Origin: a virus
Reading direction: 5' to 3' (one strand)
DNA length: 24,300 nucleotides
IMG/VR virus record: IMGVR_UViG_3300027822_000036
Span: 1-24,300 of that record
Shown here: in pieces, positions 14,655-21,450 of the stretch
How positions within the stretch are numbered: the first letter of the stretch is position 1
Layout of the letters: each line of letters begins with the position of its first letter
Position numbers and translations under genes: made by a program
The notes under the pieces: model-generated
Told to the model about the DNA's origin: nothing
The model's input: only the letters and a program-made list of their open reading frames with translations
The model's database searches: none

Positions 14655-17600
14655 ATGCCTGATGCTCCAAGATGGGTCGCAGAATCAACAGATAACTACA
14701 CGGTAAACGTCACAACATTTACCGTCAACCTCCCCGCCAGCATCGAAGCAGATGACATTATAGTATGTTCCGTTAACTTGGAGGGTGTACGGACAGACGC
14801 AGCGTTCCCCACAACAGGTGACTTCACCCAACTTGCACGGTCGGACACCGGTGTCACGATGCTTTTGTTCGGAAAAGTCTCAGACGGGAATGACTCTTCG
14901 GACACACACGATGTTGATCTACCGACATCTGCGAGTGGTTCTGCTATCACATGGGTAATTCGTGGAGCAAATCCAACGATGGTGGAGGGCTTAGGCTACA
15001 ACCTCTCCACCGCAGTGACTGGGTCAGGTACGAGTGTCGATCCGCCAAACGTTAATGGCTCATGGGCAGAGAAAAATCTTTTTATCGTTGTAGGAGGGGC
15101 CGCCGACGACGATGAGACGGTAACGGCATGGCCCACGAGTTACACACATCGACAGACGCAGGTCAATGGAGGCGGAGGAACAAATAACGGTTCGACATCG
15201 TTTTTTGCTGCTCGGCAGGTGGACGCAACCTCCGATAATCCTACAGCTCTTACGCTTTCCGCATCAGAGAACTATGTAGTGTACACTCTCGTGCTGCGAC
15301 CGATTTTGCCTCTACGGCAACCGGGGGGAGCATATGCGGATGGCGCAGGAACGATTGCGTTTACCCCAAATCCGGAAATTGGGCAGGTAGATAGCAATAT
15401 CGAGATTGTGTGGGATTTCGATGGTGACGGAGATTTTTCCGAGGCGATAGAAAACATCACCTCGTACGTTATCAGTGCAGAGACGAGTGTGGGCAGGGAC
15501 AGTGCAAGCCAGCTGAACGGGAAAGTCAATCCCGGACGGTTTCGTGCGACACTTGACAATTCGGACGACAGATTTTCGTTTTTTAACTCAAGCTCGCCTC
15601 TGAATACCTCACCTTTCTCACTTGACGATGGCAAGTTGTTGCGAGTGCAGATAGCTGGCACATCCGATACCGATCCGGTGCTATTGGCGAAGGACTATTT
15701 TAGCGGCACTGGTGCGTTGGGTGGGTCCCCCGACCAGGCGGGGAATACCTGGGAGGTGGTAGAGAATGGGGGGCACTATCGGAGTGGGACAGGAGTTGCA
15801 CGTCCGATGCGCCCGTATGTGTCTTCTACGGATTATCGTTCTGTTGACGTGGTCGATTTGGGTGTTGATGCATGTTTCATGCAAGCAACGTACATTCTTA
15901 GGGACATCCAGACGAACCTAGGTGTCGTCTACAGACTGACAGATGAAGACAACTACGGTTTGATCGCTGTAGAGGCGAATGCTTCTAACTTTTTAGATGT
16001 ACAACACTGGACAAATACAGCGGGGACGTTTGTCAAAACAGGACAAATTACCATAGAAGACACAACAGAACTCACATTACAAGTGCTTATCTCTGGCACA
16101 ATTCTGTCAATTTTTATCAATGGGGATCTACGATTTACCCCGACCGCCTATGGGACGGGCGGTCAAAAATATGGCATCTATAGTCAGTGGCCTGCAAAAG
16201 ACGCTCCAGAATGGGATGAATTTTGTGTCTGGAACACATGGGGAGGATTCACAAATGCAGACGTACTGTGGACAGGAAGAGTCACGAGTGTAGTGCCGAC
16301 AGCTGAGCCAGGGGGGAAAAAATTTGCGGCTTTGGAGGCGGAGGGTCCACTCTCTATGGCTGCGAATACCGATGTGGATAGTATCGAAACTGTTGGTGCG
16401 GACGAAGGAGCAAGCGAGGGGACGTCTGTATCTATAGCGGTTGGTCATGCGCTACGACGAGGTGGCTTGTTGCATCCAGTGGGGGACATAAATCCGACAA
16501 ATTCCGCTTTGGTACTCAATTGTGGAGGACATGCTTATACGCAAAGAAATCTCCTTAGTCTTCTGCGTGTGTATGAGAATACCGATCTCGGATACGTATT
16601 CGAGTGCAATGAGGGACGTGTGTGTTTTCTGTACAATCACATGCTAAGTGCGAATCCTCCAACCACAGAGTTTTCAGATCTACCAGGGGCGCAATATGTG
16701 TATGAGTCCATGCAGCTGCACGATTGGCGAGGTGAGCGGGTAAATCGTGTGGTCTCCCCTGTGCCGCCGTATCTGCCGAACATCGTTGCCGGACAATCTC
16801 CTGGCACATCGTCAAGTTCCGGGGTAGCAAATGCAGTAGACATGCAAGTGCCTGCTACATTGATCGCCGTAGGGGATTTGGCAGTCTTATTTATCGTGTC
16901 GACTGTGCATGACAGTGCAGAGCAATGGGTAACGCCGTTTGGATGGCACAATTTGCGTGATGCGGGCACTGAACTTGGAAAAGTGCGTGTGTACGCAAAG
17001 GTCCTTACAGCTGATGACGTAACAAATCGCCCTGTCACGACATTTTACAACGACAGTGCTAGCTCAGGTGGATCATGGGAGATGCATGCGCTTTACCTAC
17101 GTGACTGGTACGGCAGCGTAGAATCAGGTACGGCAATTGCCGTTTCAGGATACGGTGAACCAGAAACGGGATCTATCGCTCGGCAAGGACAAAACACCAC
17201 CCCTGTACTCAGCTGTCCTTGGGGTGCGACGGCTACTGTCTACCTGGCGTGCATTGGCGGAATGGATGGAGGAACTGCTTCCGGAGGCGGTGACGTTCCG
17301 TCGATTACTGCATCTGCGACGCCATTTGGTATGTACCATCTAGACGATGCAATGCGCCAGGGGCTAGGGACCAATGCGTTTGATGTGGGGTATCAGACTG
17401 CAGGCGCAAATAGGGCAGTTGATGTTTTTCCTCCGGGGTCTTTTCTCAATCCTCCTGTAGGGTTCGACTTTTTGGAAACAGTTGTCCTTGCAGTACGAGG
17501 AAATGAGGGACAGCCTCCTCCTAGTCTGGGTGGACGTGTTGTCATCAGTGACAATGAGGTTTCACAGTTTGATCTTGGGGCGATAAAGACGTGGAAACAC

Positions 17601-17888
17601 ACGGATTCTGTTTTCAGTTCTGTGACGGATGCGGAGAATTTTAATTCGCAAGTCCTCGCAAAATATGCAGACCCACTGCCACTTGTCACCATTTCGTTTA
17701 CTGCAACGAAGCGTGTGGATTACCGGTATCAGGCGTACATACGCCGGTTCGGGGACAAGATTCATCTTGTTGCTACGGGTAATTCTGGCATGGGCATTGA
17801 TAGGAACTATCTTATTGTCGCTATACGTCACCGTTGGTCACACGGAGTGACTTCATGGATTACGGAATGGGACCTTAGTCCGGCTTGA
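14655..17888 (+). CDS. Large minor tail protein (tail tip, likely host recognition)
   Basis: The product has 1077 residues and is the largest in the window. Residues 1-220 are a beta-sandwich-like domain ending YTLVLRPI. Next is a tail-hub segment of actinophage type that begins with a calcium-loop motif DFDGDGDFSE (254-263) and has GRFRATLDNSDDRFSFFN, SPFSLDDGKLLRVQIAG and, later, LWTGRVTSVVPTAEPGGKKFAALEAEGPLSM. Between the last two lies a lectin-like fold (YFSGTGALG ... GVVYRLTDEDNYGLIAVE). A second copy of the N-terminal type of domain appears around residues 735-955 (VPATLIAVGDLAVLFIVS ... ETVVLAVRG). It probably combines a distal tail or hub role with receptor binding. ATG 14655 has no clear ribosome site, although it lies 14 nt after the previous stop. 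Confidence 0.85.
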   Translation: MPDAPRWVAESTDNYTVNVTTFTVNLPASIEADDIIVCSVNLEGVRTDAAFPTTGDFTQLARSDTGVTMLLFGKVSDGNDSSDTHDVDLPTSASGSAITWVIRGANPTMVEGLGYNLSTAVTGSGTSVDPPNVNGSWAEKNLFIVVGGAADDDETVTAWPTSYTHRQTQVNGGGGTNNGSTSFFAARQVDATSDNPTALTLSASENYVVYTLVLRPILPLRQPGGAYADGAGTIAFTPNPEIGQVDSNIEIVWDFDGDGDFSEAIENITSYVISAETSVGRDSASQLNGKVNPGRFRATLDNSDDRFSFFNSSSPLNTSPFSLDDGKLLRVQIAGTSDTDPVLLAKDYFSGTGALGGSPDQAGNTWEVVENGGHYRSGTGVARPMRPYVSSTDYRSVDVVDLGVDACFMQATYILRDIQTNLGVVYRLTDEDNYGLIAVEANASNFLDVQHWTNTAGTFVKTGQITIEDTTELTLQVLISGTILSIFINGDLRFTPTAYGTGGQKYGIYSQWPAKDAPEWDEFCVWNTWGGFTNADVLWTGRVTSVVPTAEPGGKKFAALEAEGPLSMAANTDVDSIETVGADEGASEGTSVSIAVGHALRRGGLLHPVGDINPTNSALVLNCGGHAYTQRNLLSLLRVYENTDLGYVFECNEGRVCFLYNHMLSANPPTTEFSDLPGAQYVYESMQLHDWRGERVNRVVSPVPPYLPNIVAGQSPGTSSSSGVANAVDMQVPATLIAVGDLAVLFIVSTVHDSAEQWVTPFGWHNLRDAGTELGKVRVYAKVLTADDVTNRPVTTFYNDSASSGGSWEMHALYLRDWYGSVESGTAIAVSGYGEPETGSIARQGQNTTPVLSCPWGATATVYLACIGGMDGGTASGGGDVPSITASATPFGMYHLDDAMRQGLGTNAFDVGYQTAGANRAVDVFPPGSFLNPPVGFDFLETVVLAVRGNEGQPPPSLGGRVVISDNEVSQFDLGAIKTWKHTDSVFSSVTDAENFNSQVLAKYADPLPLVTISFTATKRVDYRYQAYIRRFGDKIHLVATGNSGMGIDRNYLIVAIRHRWSHGVTSWITEWDLSPA

Positions 17889-17903
17889 TACCTAGGGGGA
17901 GGG

Positions 17904-17932
17904 TTGCTTCCTATTATTGGTTGTGATACAAT
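17904..17932 (+). promoter_or_regulatory. Candidate promoter for the gene at 17960
   Basis: TTGCTT (17904-17909) and TACAAT (17927-17932) are separated by 17 nt and lie in the first sizeable gap after the tail operon. The -10 is good and the -35 matches only TTG. The -10 falls inside the dyad at 17912-17940, so binding there would block initiation. Confidence 0.45.
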
Positions 17933-17940
17933 CAATAATA
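17912..17940. promoter_or_regulatory. 29-bp dyad: operator-like palindrome or hairpin
   Basis: Arms 17912-17924 and 17928-17940 around a GAT centre match at 12 of 13 positions (TATTATTGGTTGT / ACAATCAATAATA); the remaining G-T could pair in RNA. It is AT-rich and not followed by a T run, which favours a protein-binding operator over an intrinsic terminator for the tail operon, though either is possible. Confidence 0.6.
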
Positions 17941-17959
17941 TCTTTACTGAGGAGTAAAA

Positions 17960-18517
17960 ATGAGAGCGGCGTACAACGACCTATTGCCCGAAGAACTGCA
18001 ATCGCAAAATCTTGCAATGGACGAAGAGAGAAGTTACGGCACAAACGTATCTCTGGTGAATTGGCGGAAAGTGCGCCAAATGTACACAGAGTCCCTTGTC
18101 AGGCACTTGGGCAAAGAAATGCCTGCTCACTCGTGGACCACGGATGAGATTTTGCGTCATCCTGCCATTATTGAGGAAATAGGGATACTCGACAAACTTG
18201 CATACCTCACATCAGCAATTGCACAAACAGTGTATATTTCATATCTTTTTGTGGAGGACGGGCTTTCAGAACACACGTTGCACGAGGCAGAGCAGACATT
18301 TCGGGAGTCACTGGACGAGGGTGTCTTGCTCGATGAAAATGATGATCGGATGAACATTAGTTTAGAAGCGCTTTTGCAGCTTTGCTACCAGTCGTTCAGT
18401 ACATGCACGCTCATGCACAGTAAAGAAGAGTACGCACAAGCTGTCTGCGTCAATCTCGAATTTTATCTGGGACGTCACGGAGACACAATGTTTCGCTATG
18501 AGAATGTTGTTATTTGA
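17960..18517 (+). CDS. Hypothetical protein, first gene after the tail operon
   Basis: The product has 185 residues and I do not recognise it. ATG 17960 is preceded by GAGGAG at good spacing, one of the strongest ribosome sites in the window. The chain is acidic, largely helical and without membrane segments or a signal peptide. Features include a Trp-containing helix (VNWRKVRQMYTESLVRHL), IGILDKLAYLTSAIAQTVYISYLFVEDG, and a Cys-containing helix (ALLQLCYQSFSTCTLMHS). It stands alone between two gaps that each carry dyads, which suggests its own transcription unit. Position between the tail genes and the DNA polymerase hints at an early or regulatory product, but no DNA-binding motif is evident. 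Confidence 0.8.
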   Translation: MRAAYNDLLPEELQSQNLAMDEERSYGTNVSLVNWRKVRQMYTESLVRHLGKEMPAHSWTTDEILRHPAIIEEIGILDKLAYLTSAIAQTVYISYLFVEDGLSEHTLHEAEQTFRESLDEGVLLDENDDRMNISLEALLQLCYQSFSTCTLMHSKEEYAQAVCVNLEFYLGRHGDTMFRYENVVI

Positions 18518-18531
18518 TAGCAACTCGTAAG

Positions 18532-18544
18532 ACACTGTTAGTGT
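18532..18544 (+). other. Small hairpin in the gap before the DNA polymerase gene
   Basis: ACACT-GTT-AGTGT is a perfect 5-bp stem. An outer alternative pairs GACAC 18531-18535 with GTGTC 18559-18563. It lies in the 148-nt gap 18518-18665, whose only other marked feature is the 13-bp hairpin at 18572-18611. Confidence 0.35.
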
Positions 18545-18571
18545 AGGTAACATCAATGGTGTCGGAAAAGA

Positions 18572-18611
18572 AGGTTCCCACTCTCTGACGAAAGAAAAAG
18601 AGTGGGAACCT
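18572..18611. terminator. 13-bp perfect hairpin, terminator-like
   Basis: The arms AGGTTCCCACTCT (18572-18584) and AGAGTGGGAACCT (18599-18611) are exact reverse complements around a 14-nt A-rich loop. On the plus strand the following bases are GTCCCTTGGTCTTG, a poor T tract. On the minus strand the stem is followed by TTCTTTTCC, a better one. It may end transcription from the gene at 17960. A ten-codon frame (ATG 18556 to TGA 18588) runs through the left arm, so a leader-peptide attenuator is an alternative. Confidence 0.55.
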
Positions 18612-18665
18612 GTCCCTTGGTCTTGCGATCATCCGTCACAGATGACACACAAAGGATAGTAGATA

Positions 18666-20576
18666 ATGGTAATGCATACCACATTAGAAGATAGACGTGT
18701 GCGTTCATGGGAGACATTCCTTGGTTCGTCATTCGTCCGTGTACACGCTCCTGAGCAAAACACACGAGATTGGGAATCTTCTTGGGAGAACTTTTCCCGA
18801 ACGAACGACACTACTCCTATGTGGGGATTGGACTCAGAATTTACCGTACCAGAAACACAAGGAGCTTTCTGGTCACCTAATTTCAATCTAAGATTGGTCC
18901 AGATTGGGAGCAAATCAGACGCTTGGGTTTTTCGCATGGACGATCCATACCAGCGACACATAGCTACAACATTTTTCCAAGACACTCGTAATCAGTTTTG
19001 CTCTCACACGAATGCCGATGTGCATGCAATACAAATGGGTCTAGGCGTCGACATCAGTAAGCAAAACTGGAACACACATACACTCGCAAGGATGAATAGC
19101 CAGCGAAGTTTTCGCATTCCAAGTCCTATAACACCAGGGAAATACCTGGAAAAATTCGACTTGAAACACGTTGCGACCTGTTATGGCATGCCACAGCTCT
19201 CTCAAGCTGCGGATAATCTAAAATTACAGCTCTGTGATTTGGGCCATCGAGAAGGATGGGAGAAAAAAGGCACGAGAAACGCAGAGACGTGGGGTTGGAA
19301 CAACATCCCGCTGGATCACGAGGACTATCTGATATACGCAGGACTGGACGCCATTGCTGTCCGAGTAATCCTCGATCGGCTGTGTGCGGAGACCAGGGCG
19401 CCGAATGTATTGTTGAAAAATGATGCAAACAGATTTAACGGTGTAACTGCACGTATGCGGCACCGTGGTATGAAGTTGGATGTTCAAAAAGCTGAAGAAA
19501 CACATGATGAGTGCGAAAGGAAAATTGAGAAGCTGAATGGAGAGATACGAGAAATTACAGGAGGAATAGGACATACGCAGAACCAGGCACTAGGTGGATG
19601 GCTCCTTGGGCATGGGCTGGATACAACACAACACCCAACTACTGCGACAGGAAAAGTAAGTCTTGCGAAGAACGACCTACCGAAGTTAGCCAACCAAAAG
19701 CTGGATGCGACTGCGCAAGCGTTTCTAGAACCGTATCTTGAGACAAAGAAGCTGGTGAATGCTCTACGCACTACAAAGACGTACCTGGATCGTGTGGATG
19801 CAAGAGGAATTTTACACCCAACTTTTCACGTTGTTGGTGCGTCAACTGCACGTATGGCTGCTGCAGACCCGAATGTGATGAATGTAAACCCACGTTTGCG
19901 TTCTCTGTTTCTGCCGTACAACGAAAATCAAGTGCTTATTAGCGTTGATTTTTCTCAAGCAGAACTACGAGTCCTTGCAGGTCTCACGCAAGAACAACGA
20001 ATGGTAGATGTGTACCTGCGAGGAGGAGACCTGCACCAAGAGACAATGGACAACTTGCATTGTGATCGTAGGTTGGCGAAAATTGTCAACTTTATGGTCG
20101 CTTACGGCGGCGGAGCAAATGCGGTAAGTGAAAGTGCAGGTTGCACTTTTGACGAGGCAAAAGATCTCATTCAAAAATTTTGGCAAAGCTATCCCGCAGC
20201 GCTTGCGTTTCGTAATCATCTCTCTAAGTTAGATGATTACGTTGAGACATTCGTGGGTCGAAAAATACCCGTGTACCTCACTTCCGATGGGGTGCCTGCG
20301 ACGCACAAAAACCTTAATTATGCCATTCAATCGTCTGCTCGTGAATTGTTGGCGCAAGCAGTTCTTCGGATGGTAGAAAATGGAATAGACTGCCAAGTTT
20401 GGAATCTAATTCACGATGAGGTAGTCATTTGCGTTGATCGTGCAGATGCAAAAGATGCGACACGAGAATTAGAGGAGGCGATGCGGGGTACCGGATACTT
20501 TTTTGGGGTGCCGATCGTCACGGACACGACAGTCTACGTGGAGGAGGAAACAGGCATCTCCCGATGGGGCAAGTAA
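18666..20576 (+). CDS. DNA polymerase, family A, with 3'-5' exonuclease domain
   Basis: This is the replicative polymerase of the phage (636 residues). The N-terminal DEDD exonuclease has motif I Asp56/Glu58 (GLDSEF), motif II around HTNADVH (114-120), and motif III Tyr224/Asp228 (YAGLD). The polymerase domain has motif A with Asp428 (DFSQAELRVLAG), motif B Arg468/Lys472/Phe476/Tyr480 (RRLAKIVNFMVAYG), and motif C Asp584 (IHDEVV). All catalytic residues are present. There is no 5' nuclease domain, as is usual in phage enzymes. The start is ATG 18666; a second in-frame ATG lies two codons on, and AAAGGA sits upstream at rather wide spacing. It is preceded by a hairpin-rich gap and followed by the 42-bp palindrome, so it may be its own transcription unit. 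Confidence 0.96.
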   Translation: MVMHTTLEDRRVRSWETFLGSSFVRVHAPEQNTRDWESSWENFSRTNDTTPMWGLDSEFTVPETQGAFWSPNFNLRLVQIGSKSDAWVFRMDDPYQRHIATTFFQDTRNQFCSHTNADVHAIQMGLGVDISKQNWNTHTLARMNSQRSFRIPSPITPGKYLEKFDLKHVATCYGMPQLSQAADNLKLQLCDLGHREGWEKKGTRNAETWGWNNIPLDHEDYLIYAGLDAIAVRVILDRLCAETRAPNVLLKNDANRFNGVTARMRHRGMKLDVQKAEETHDECERKIEKLNGEIREITGGIGHTQNQALGGWLLGHGLDTTQHPTTATGKVSLAKNDLPKLANQKLDATAQAFLEPYLETKKLVNALRTTKTYLDRVDARGILHPTFHVVGASTARMAAADPNVMNVNPRLRSLFLPYNENQVLISVDFSQAELRVLAGLTQEQRMVDVYLRGGDLHQETMDNLHCDRRLAKIVNFMVAYGGGANAVSESAGCTFDEAKDLIQKFWQSYPAALAFRNHLSKLDDYVETFVGRKIPVYLTSDGVPATHKNLNYAIQSSARELLAQAVLRMVENGIDCQVWNLIHDEVVICVDRADAKDATRELEEAMRGTGYFFGVPIVTDTTVYVEEETGISRWGK

Positions 20577-20597
20577 TATATACCTGGTAATTAAATA

Positions 20598-20603
20598 TAT
20601 AAT
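20598..20603 (+). promoter_or_regulatory. Perfect -10 box (TATAAT) upstream of the palindrome
   Basis: TATAAT occurs in the AT-rich gap after the polymerase gene. No good -35 lies 16-18 nt upstream. If used, the transcript would begin just before or in the palindrome at 20617-20658 and carry it in its leader. Confidence 0.3.
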
Positions 20604-20616
20604 CGGGTAACATGTA

Positions 20617-20658
20617 ATAAAGGAAAGGGTATGGTGTACACCATACCCTTTCCTTTAT
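20617..20658. terminator. Perfect 42-bp palindrome, bidirectional terminator-like
   Basis: All 21 base pairs match around the GT|AC centre with no spacer. As RNA it forms a GC-containing core (GGGTATGGT/ACCATACCC) flanked by an A/G-rich left arm and a T-rich right arm (TTTCCTTTAT). This is the layout of an intrinsic terminator that works on both strands. It begins 40 nt after the polymerase stop and ends 17 nt before the next ATG. A frame beginning at the ATG inside it (20631) was not used. Confidence 0.75.
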
Positions 20659-20675
20659 CTACAAAAGGACACAAA

Positions 20676-21020
20676 ATGCGATGGTACAAGGACATATCGG
20701 ACAAGCTAGATCAACTTCCTGCGGGATGGCTGCGAAGAAACACTTTTCTCGCCATGCTAGAAGCAGGAGCGTTTCTCTCCGGGGTTATTGGTGTCTACCG
20801 AAGCGGTTACCAGGGGATTGACGCACTATTTTTCTTCTGCGTCACTCTTATGTATGTTGCCGTGCAAGCGGTCTCACGTGTCCGTCACGTGATCGACGTG
20901 CTCACGAACGATGCACTGTACGAGCAGTATGTTGGTCCTTCCGTGACACGAGCAGAGGCGAGGACACAAAAGTCGAAGGAGAAAGCGCTTCGTGGCCAGG
21001 TGAGCCATGATCGGGTTTGA
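20676..21020 (+). CDS. Small two-helix membrane protein
   Basis: I start this at ATG 20676, 6 nt after AAAGGA, giving 114 residues; a longer start would lie within the 42-bp palindrome. The N-terminus is amphipathic and charged (MRWYKDISDKLDQL). Two hydrophobic helices follow at about residues 23-41 (FLAMLEAGAFLSGVIGVY) and 49-68 (IDALFFFCVTLMYVAVQAV). The C-terminal 40 residues are charged (RAEARTQKSKEKALRG). No family is recognised. It overlaps the next membrane protein gene by 14 nt and heads a three-gene set ending in a membrane ATPase, so it may be a partner of that ATPase. Holin-like topology is an alternative reading. Confidence 0.75.
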   Translation: MRWYKDISDKLDQLPAGWLRRNTFLAMLEAGAFLSGVIGVYRSGYQGIDALFFFCVTLMYVAVQAVSRVRHVIDVLTNDALYEQYVGPSVTRAEARTQKSKEKALRGQVSHDRV

Positions 21021-21447
21021 GATTCTCTGGTGCGCTTTTCTTGGGGTTCTTATCTATTTGGAATTTTTCCGTAGGAAGAAACCCCAAGAAAGTAGCACGT
21101 ACACAGAAACTACTAATGTCGTCGACACTGATATCAGTGAGATACGTGTCGACGCAAGCAAACATACGGACACCAGTCGGCATGTCACTGTGGACAACAG
21201 TCAAAGTACAATTATGCCGAAGTATTTGTTCGTCCACGCAAAAGGTCCCGTGGAGTTGCGATTCGGCATTCCACGTGAGCCAGTGGGTGCGTACGATCCT
21301 GCAGTCATCGACACGGCAGTAGCGATGCTGATTGATGGTGCGACCCCAGCAGAGCTGGAACGAATTATACATACACTGCCTGAGCAGGTAGCACTCACTA
21401 CACTGGCTCGTTTGAGCTTGGAAGCAGACGAGAGGCACAGGGGATGA
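21007..21447 (+). CDS. Single-pass membrane protein with soluble C-terminal domain
   Basis: The product has 146 residues. One N-terminal hydrophobic helix (GFEILWCAFLGVLIYLEFF, about 3-21) is followed by a basic patch RRKK. That places the remainder in the cytoplasm by the positive-inside rule, although the short N-terminus leaves topology uncertain. A Ser/Thr/Asp-rich linker leads to a compact C-terminal domain (YLFVHAKGPVELRFGIPREP, DPAVIDTAVAMLIDGATPAELERIIHTLPEQVALTTLARL). No known family is recognised. AGGTGA precedes ATG 21007, which overlaps the upstream gene; the ATPase gene follows after 3 nt. The tight spacing suggests a common complex with the flanking membrane proteins. Confidence 0.75.
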   Translation: MIGFEILWCAFLGVLIYLEFFRRKKPQESSTYTETTNVVDTDISEIRVDASKHTDTSRHVTVDNSQSTIMPKYLFVHAKGPVELRFGIPREPVGAYDPAVIDTAVAMLIDGATPAELERIIHTLPEQVALTTLARLSLEADERHRG

Positions 21448-21450
21448 GTC

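Noticed and set aside
18518-18665. A tRNA or other known RNA gene in the gap before the polymerase
   Set aside because: The dyads do not form a cloverleaf, there is no T-loop consensus, and no acceptor-stem pairing was found.
20631-20675. An upstream ATG extension of the two-helix membrane protein
   Set aside because: The ATG is inside the 42-bp palindrome and lacks a ribosome site; ATG 20676 has AAAGGA at 6 nt spacing.
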